NCBI GenBank assembly: GCA_014378085.1
Contig: JACMOJ010000154.1
Span: 1 to 11,109, forward strand
Direction of reading: 5' to 3'
From: Burkholderiales bacterium
GTDB lineage: Bacteria > Pseudomonadota > Gammaproteobacteria > Burkholderiales > Usitatibacteraceae
Length of the DNA: 11,109 nt
How positions within the stretch are numbered: position 1 is the stretch's first letter; every line of letters starts with the position of its first letter. The position numbers and the translations under genes were made by a program. The notes below the pieces were generated by a model. The model saw only the letters and a program-made list of their open reading frames with translations, was not told the DNA's origin and did not search any database. Positions 7,217 to 11,109 of the stretch are shown in pieces.

Positions 7217-9735
7217 CTCAACTTCCTTCGACCTTCTGGAACGAGTCTTTTAGCGATGCGCTCGTGCGCCTGCGCTCGACCAAGGAAGGTTTGAGCAACG
7301 AGGCAGCGGCGCAGCGGCTTGCCGACTATGGTGCAAATCTTCTGAAACCGCAAAAGCGGTCGACTGCGCTCACGCTTCTGCTGGCCCAGTTCAAGAGCCC
7401 GATCATTCTGATTCTCCTGTTTGCCACGGGGTTGTCCTTCGTTTTGCGCGATGCGGTCAACGCAGTGATCATTCTCTCGATTGTTCTTGTTAGTGGGCTT
7501 CTCGGGTTTTGGCAGGAGCACAGTGCAACCAACGCCGTGGAGAAGCTGCTGGCCGTGGTGCAAATCAAGGTGAAGGTGCTTCGCGATGGAAGTCCCCGTG
7601 AAATCCCGGTCCACGAGGTGGTTCCGGGAGACATCATTATCCTGGGTGCCGGCGACGTCGTGCCGGGTGATTGCCAGATCGGCGAGGCTAAAGATCTCTT
7701 TGTGGACGAAGCGACGCTGACGGGTGAAACCTATCCCGTGGAGAAGTCGGTAGGCGTACTTGCGGCGGACACGCCTCTTGGCAAGCGAACCAATTCGCTG
7801 TGGATGGGCACTCACGTGGTGAGCGGCAGCGCAAAAGCCTTGGTGGCGATGACGGGCACGCAAACCGAGTTTGGCAAGGTCTCCGAGCGGTTGAAACTGC
7901 GGCCGCAGGAAACCGAGTTTGAACGCGGCATTCGGCGATTCGGCTATTTCCTCATGGAAGTGACCTTGGTTCTGGTCATTGCCATCTTCGCGATCAACGT
8001 CTACCTAGTGCGCCCGGTTCTGGACTCGCTGCTTTTTTCGCTTGCCCTCGCGGTCGGGCTTACGCCGCAACTGTTACCGGCGATCATCAGCATCAATCTT
8101 GCGCGCGGTGCGAAACGAATGGCTGCGGCAAAGGTGATTGTCAAACGACTCGCGTCAATAGAAAATTTTGGCAGCATGAACGTGTTGTGTTCCGATAAGA
8201 CCGGAACGCTAACTGAGGGCGTCGTTCGCTTGCAATCCGCCGTCGACGTAGCCGGGATCGTGAGCGATAAGGTATTGCTGCACGCGTATCTCAACGCGTT
8301 TTACGAGACCGGATTTAGCAATCCTATTGATGACGCCATCCGTGCGCACCGCAAATTCGATCTTTCTGAGTACAGCAAGGCGGCCGAAATACCCTACGAT
8401 TTCCTGCGCAAGCGATTAAGCATCCTGGTCGCTCACGACAATTCCCATTTGATGGTGACCAAAGGCGCGCTGAAAAATGTGCTCGAGGTTTGCTCGAAGG
8501 CGGAAGTCGGCGCGGGGGCCATCGTCGATATCACTACGCTACAGGGACAAATCCAGCACCAGCTTGAAGCGTTCAGTGGCAAAGGCTATCGAACGCTCGG
8601 CGTCGCCTGCAAGAGCATGGGGCCTGCGTCACTGATCGGCAAGTCTGACGAAACTGACATGACTTTTTTGGGATTCCTGGTGCTATTCGATCCGCCCAAG
8701 CCGAATATTGTCGAGACCATTGCCAGCCTCAAAAAACTTGGCGTTTCATTGAAGATCATCACCGGAGACAATCATCTGGTTGCGGCCAGTGTCAGTCAAC
8801 AGATTGGCCTCTCCAGCGCAAAAATCCTGGCTGGACCAGAACTTCGGCTACTCAGTGATGGCGCCTTGCTCAACCGCGTGGTCAGCATTGATGTATTTGC
8901 CGAAATTGAGCCCAACCAGAAGGAGCGCATCATCCTCGCGCTCAAGAAGGCTGGCAACGTAGTCGGCTATATGGGGGATGGCATTAATGACGCCTCCGCG
9001 CTTCATGCTGCGGACGTAGGCATTTCCGTCGAGTCGGCAGCCGACGTCGCGAAAGAGGCCGCGGACATCGTATTACTCGAAAAGGACTTGGGGGTGCTGG
9101 TGCAGGGTGTACGCGAGGGGCGCACGACGTTTGCAAACACGCTGAAGTATGTCTTCATGGCCACCAGCGCCAACTTTGGGAACATGTTCAGCATGGCGGG
9201 CATATCGCTGTTCCTGCCGTTTCTACCCTTGCTGCCGACGCAGATCCTGCTCACCAACCTGCTCACTGATTTCCCCGAGATGACGATCGCCACAGACCAC
9301 GTGGACGCCGAAATGGTCGATCATCCGCGGCGTTGGGATATCGTGGCCATTCGTAAATTCATGATTACCTTCGGTTTGGTGAGTTCGGTGTTTGATTTCC
9401 TCACCTTCGGGGCGCTTCTGCTCCTGCTTCACGCGACCGAGGATCAATTCAGAACGGGGTGGTTTATCGAGTCGGTCGTTTCGGCCTCCTTAATTGTGCT
9501 GGTCATTCGAAGCCGCAAGCCCTTCTTCAGTAGCAGGCCGTCGAAGTATCTCTTGATAGCAACGCTCCTGGTGGTCTTCGCGACGGTGGCGCTTCCTTAC
9601 ACACCACTCGGCGGAATTTTTGGGCTCACCCCGCTCCCGCTCTCGTTCATCCTGCTCATACTCACGATTGTCTTCTTGTACGTGCTCTCGGCAGAAATCG
9701 TGAAGGCATTTTTTTACAAGAAAGTAAAGCTATGA
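7213..9735 (+). CDS. P3-type (MgtA-like) cation-transporting P-type ATPase
   Basis: The 840-residue inner-membrane pump has the full P-type ATPase plan. It has an N-terminal cation-ATPase region and helices at about 55-100. The actuator loop follows with PGD (138-140) and TGET (170-173). Helix M4 carries VGLTPQLLPAI (281-291), and the phosphorylation site is CSDKTGTLTEG (326-336, Asp328). The nucleotide-binding TKGAL (416-420), the hinge TGDN (517-520), MGDGINDASALHAAD (587-601) and C-terminal helices with NLLTDFPEMTIATD (682-695) complete it. The M4 region and overall order resemble the Mg2+ importers MgtA/MgtB, though they carry TPEMLP where this has TPQLLP, and the M6 motif also differs. 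No N-terminal HMA domain and no CPC motif are present, so it is not a P1B metal exporter. Mg2+ is the best guess for the ion; H+ or another cation is possible. Its ATG overlaps the acetate kinase stop. Confidence 0.88.
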   Translation: MTQLPSTFWNESFSDALVRLRSTKEGLSNEAAAQRLADYGANLLKPQKRSTALTLLLAQFKSPIILILLFATGLSFVLRDAVNAVIILSIVLVSGLLGFWQEHSATNAVEKLLAVVQIKVKVLRDGSPREIPVHEVVPGDIIILGAGDVVPGDCQIGEAKDLFVDEATLTGETYPVEKSVGVLAADTPLGKRTNSLWMGTHVVSGSAKALVAMTGTQTEFGKVSERLKLRPQETEFERGIRRFGYFLMEVTLVLVIAIFAINVYLVRPVLDSLLFSLALAVGLTPQLLPAIISINLARGAKRMAAAKVIVKRLASIENFGSMNVLCSDKTGTLTEGVVRLQSAVDVAGIVSDKVLLHAYLNAFYETGFSNPIDDAIRAHRKFDLSEYSKAAEIPYDFLRKRLSILVAHDNSHLMVTKGALKNVLEVCSKAEVGAGAIVDITTLQGQIQHQLEAFSGKGYRTLGVACKSMGPASLIGKSDETDMTFLGFLVLFDPPKPNIVETIASLKKLGVSLKIITGDNHLVAASVSQQIGLSSAKILAGPELRLLSDGALLNRVVSIDVFAEIEPNQKERIILALKKAGNVVGYMGDGINDASALHAADVGISVESAADVAKEAADIVLLEKDLGVLVQGVREGRTTFANTLKYVFMATSANFGNMFSMAGISLFLPFLPLLPTQILLTNLLTDFPEMTIATDHVDAEMVDHPRRWDIVAIRKFMITFGLVSSVFDFLTFGALLLLLHATEDQFRTGWFIESVVSASLIVLVIRSRKPFFSSRPSKYLLIATLLVVFATVALPYTPLGGIFGLTPLPLSFILLILTIVFLYVLSAEIVKAFFYKKVKL

Positions 9736-9823
9736 AGGTACGAGTTGGCACCCATTGTTATCAACCACGTAACAAGGAGTGTCAGAACCTCATCGACCGG
9801 AAGTGGAAAAGGAAAGATAAGAG
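9736..9823 (+). other. 88-base gap before phosphoketolase with a small inverted repeat
   Basis: No intrinsic terminator is visible, so read-through from the operon is likely. TTGTTA (9755-9760) faces TAACAA (9770-9775) across 9 bases, a weak 6-bp hairpin. An AAGGAG at 9774-9779 has no start codon at a usable distance. The gap may hold an extra promoter, but none is convincing. Confidence 0.4.
9809..9813 (+). promoter_or_regulatory. Ribosome binding site of the phosphoketolase gene
   Basis: AAGGA within a purine-rich run lies 10 bases before the ATG at 9824. It fixes that start and shows that, unlike the overlapping genes before it, phosphoketolase has independent initiation. Confidence 0.65.
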
Positions 9824-11109
9824 ATGAACACAAACGCGAAGACGCTCACCAGGGATCTTCTTCAGAAGATGGACGCCTATTGGCGAGCGGCCAACTATTT
9901 GTCAGTCGGCCAGATGTATCTGCGTGACAACCCGTTGTTGCGCGAATCGCTCAAACTGGAACACGTGAAGCGCATGCTGCTCGGACACTGGGGCACCACC
10001 CCCGGCCAGAACTTCATCTACGCACATCTGAATCGTGTCATCAAAAAATATGATCTCGACATGATCTATATTTCCGGCCCCGGACACGGTGGTCCGGCGG
10101 TGGTTGCCAATACCTATCTCGAAGGCACCTATAGCGAGGTCTACCCGACAATCAGTCAGGATGAAGCCGGGCTCAAGGCGCTGTTTAAGCAGTTCTCGTT
10201 TCCGGGCGGCATACCGAGCCATGCCTCGCCCGAGTGCCCAGGCTCTATTCACGAGGGCGGTGAGCTTGGCTATTCGTTAAGTCACGCCTTTGGCGCGGCC
10301 TTTGATAACCCCGATTTGATTGTTGCCTGTGTGATTGGTGACGGCGAGGCGGAAACCGGGCCGCTGGCCACGGCCTGGCATTCCAACAAATTTCTCGACC
10401 CAGCGACTGACGGCGCGGTGCTGCCGATTTTGCATCTCAACGGATTCAAGATTGCCAATCCAACGATTCTGGCCCGCATCAGTCGCGAGGAACTCGACCA
10501 GTTGTTGCGCGGTTACGGATGGACGCCGTACTTTGTTGAGGGCTTCGAGCCCGAGCTGATGCACGAGTTGATGGCCGCGACGCTCGACACGGTGGTGCAG
10601 GACATCAGGCATGCGCAGCGCGATGCCCGTGATCATGGCGCGACGACGCGTCCGCGTTGGCCGATGATCGTGCTTGACTCACCAAAGGGTTGGACGGGAC
10701 CGAGGGTGGTCGACGGCAAACAGATCGAGGGCGCGTTCCGCGCTCATCAGGTGCCGATTTCAGATCCGCGTGCACATCCTGAGCATCTTGCGTTGATCGA
10801 GACGTGGTTGAAGAGTTATCGACCCGAAGAGCTGTTCGATGCGCAAGGTCGCCTGACACCAGAACTGGCCGAATTGGCGCCAAAAAATAACCGCCGCATG
10901 GGTGCGAACCCCCACGCCAACGGCGGCTTGCTCTTGCGTGATCTACAGATACCCGATTTCCGGGATTACGCGGTCGACGTCACGGCAACCGGTGTGCGCG
11001 GCATCGGCGACACCCGTGTGCTGGGGCGCTTCCTGCGCGACGTGGTGAAGCTCAACAATGATCAACGCAACTTCCGCGTCTTCGGCCCCGATGAGACGCT
11101 GTCGAACGG
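9824..11109 (+). CDS. xfp: Phosphoketolase, N-terminal 428 residues (continues past the right edge)
   Basis: This thiamine-diphosphate enzyme cleaves xylulose-5-P, and in dual-specific forms fructose-6-P, with phosphate to acetyl-phosphate plus glyceraldehyde-3-P or erythrose-4-P. The frame is open from ATG 9824 to the window end. Family signatures are clear: [18 protein letters not shown] (16-33), [17 protein letters not shown] (55-71) and [10 protein letters not shown] (83-92). They are followed by [20 protein letters not shown] (131-150), the thiamine-diphosphate/Mg2+ motif [18 protein letters not shown] (172-189) and [11 protein letters not shown] (203-213). About 54% of the usual roughly 790-800 residues is visible, with no damage. 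A start with a good ribosome binding site and the conserved N-terminus support ATG 9824. It follows tal, pgm, ackA and the ATPase, and supplies acetyl-phosphate to acetate kinase. Substrate preference cannot be decided from this half. Confidence 0.95.
   Translation, partial: MNTNAKTLTRDLLQKMDAYWRAANYLSVGQMYLRDNPLLRESLKLEHVKRMLLGHWGTTPGQNFIYAHLNRVIKKYDLDMIYISGPGHGGPAVVANTYLEGTYSEVYPTISQDEAGLKALFKQFSFPGGIPSHASPECPGSIHEGGELGYSLSHAFGAAFDNPDLIVACVIGDGEAETGPLATAWHSNKFLDPATDGAVLPILHLNGFKIANPTILARISREELDQLLRGYGWTPYFVEGFEPELMHELMAATLDTVVQDIRHAQRDARDHGATTRPRWPMIVLDSPKGWTGPRVVDGKQIEGAFRAHQVPISDPRAHPEHLALIETWLKSYRPEELFDAQGRLTPELAELAPKNNRRMGANPHANGGLLLRDLQIPDFRDYAVDVTATGVRGIGDTRVLGRFLRDVVKLNNDQRNFRVFGPDETLSN

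Noticed and set aside
9746..9760. A sigma-54 promoter (TGGCAC ... TTG)
   Set aside because: The second element is two bases too close and lacks the GC of the -12 box.
9779..9820. A 13-codon GTG-started leader peptide before phosphoketolase
   Set aside because: The AAGGAG overlaps the GTG rather than preceding it, so initiation there is not supported.
9745..9927. A TTG-started 60-codon frame across the gap before phosphoketolase
   Set aside because: It runs into phosphoketolase in another frame, has no ribosome binding site, and its sequence is low-complexity and basic.

Overview
The window looks like chromosomal DNA from a GC-rich proteobacterium, most likely a betaproteobacterium of the Burkholderiales type. 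This is inferred from codon use, from protein character and from the combination of a phosphoketolase, an acetate kinase, a type-2 transaldolase and a P3-type ATPase. No taxonomic marker gene is present. All recognised genes are on the + strand. No tRNA, rRNA, CRISPR array, insertion sequence or phage gene was seen, and no gene-free stretch exceeds about 180 bases.

Left part (1-1669): the 3' end of a small membrane protein gene, joined by an ATGA overlap to a 12-helix-type MFS efflux transporter. Middle part (1670-3093): a 182-base gap holds a quasi-palindrome that could be an operator. It is followed by an 84-residue CopZ-like metal-binding protein and, 3 bases later, an alpha/beta hydrolase. 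The hydrolase keeps its Asp and His but has Leu where the nucleophilic Ser should be.

Right part (3094-11109): an AT-richer 142-base gap with a candidate -10 element and a 7-base direct repeat leads into a carbon/energy operon. Its genes are transaldolase, phosphoglucomutase, acetate kinase and a P3-type (MgtA-like) cation ATPase. The junctions all have 4-base ATGA stop/start overlaps. An 88-base gap without a visible terminator then leads to a phosphoketolase, which runs off the right edge. Phosphoglucomutase is broken by a one-base loss in a run of five G; both halves together encode every expected motif.

Together the enzymes form a phosphoketolase shunt. Transaldolase exchanges pentose- and hexose-phosphate carbon. 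Phosphoketolase cleaves xylulose-5-P and/or fructose-6-P with phosphate to acetyl-phosphate. Acetate kinase converts acetyl-phosphate plus ADP to acetate plus ATP. Phosphoglucomutase connects glucose-1-P (glycogen or other glucan turnover) to glucose-6-P. No phosphotransacetylase lies in the window, so the local route from acetyl-phosphate points to substrate-level ATP. The ATPase inside the translationally coupled chain is the least expected member. I see no wholly new system; the most notable items are the pgm frameshift, the serine-less hydrolase and the ATPase embedded in the shunt operon.
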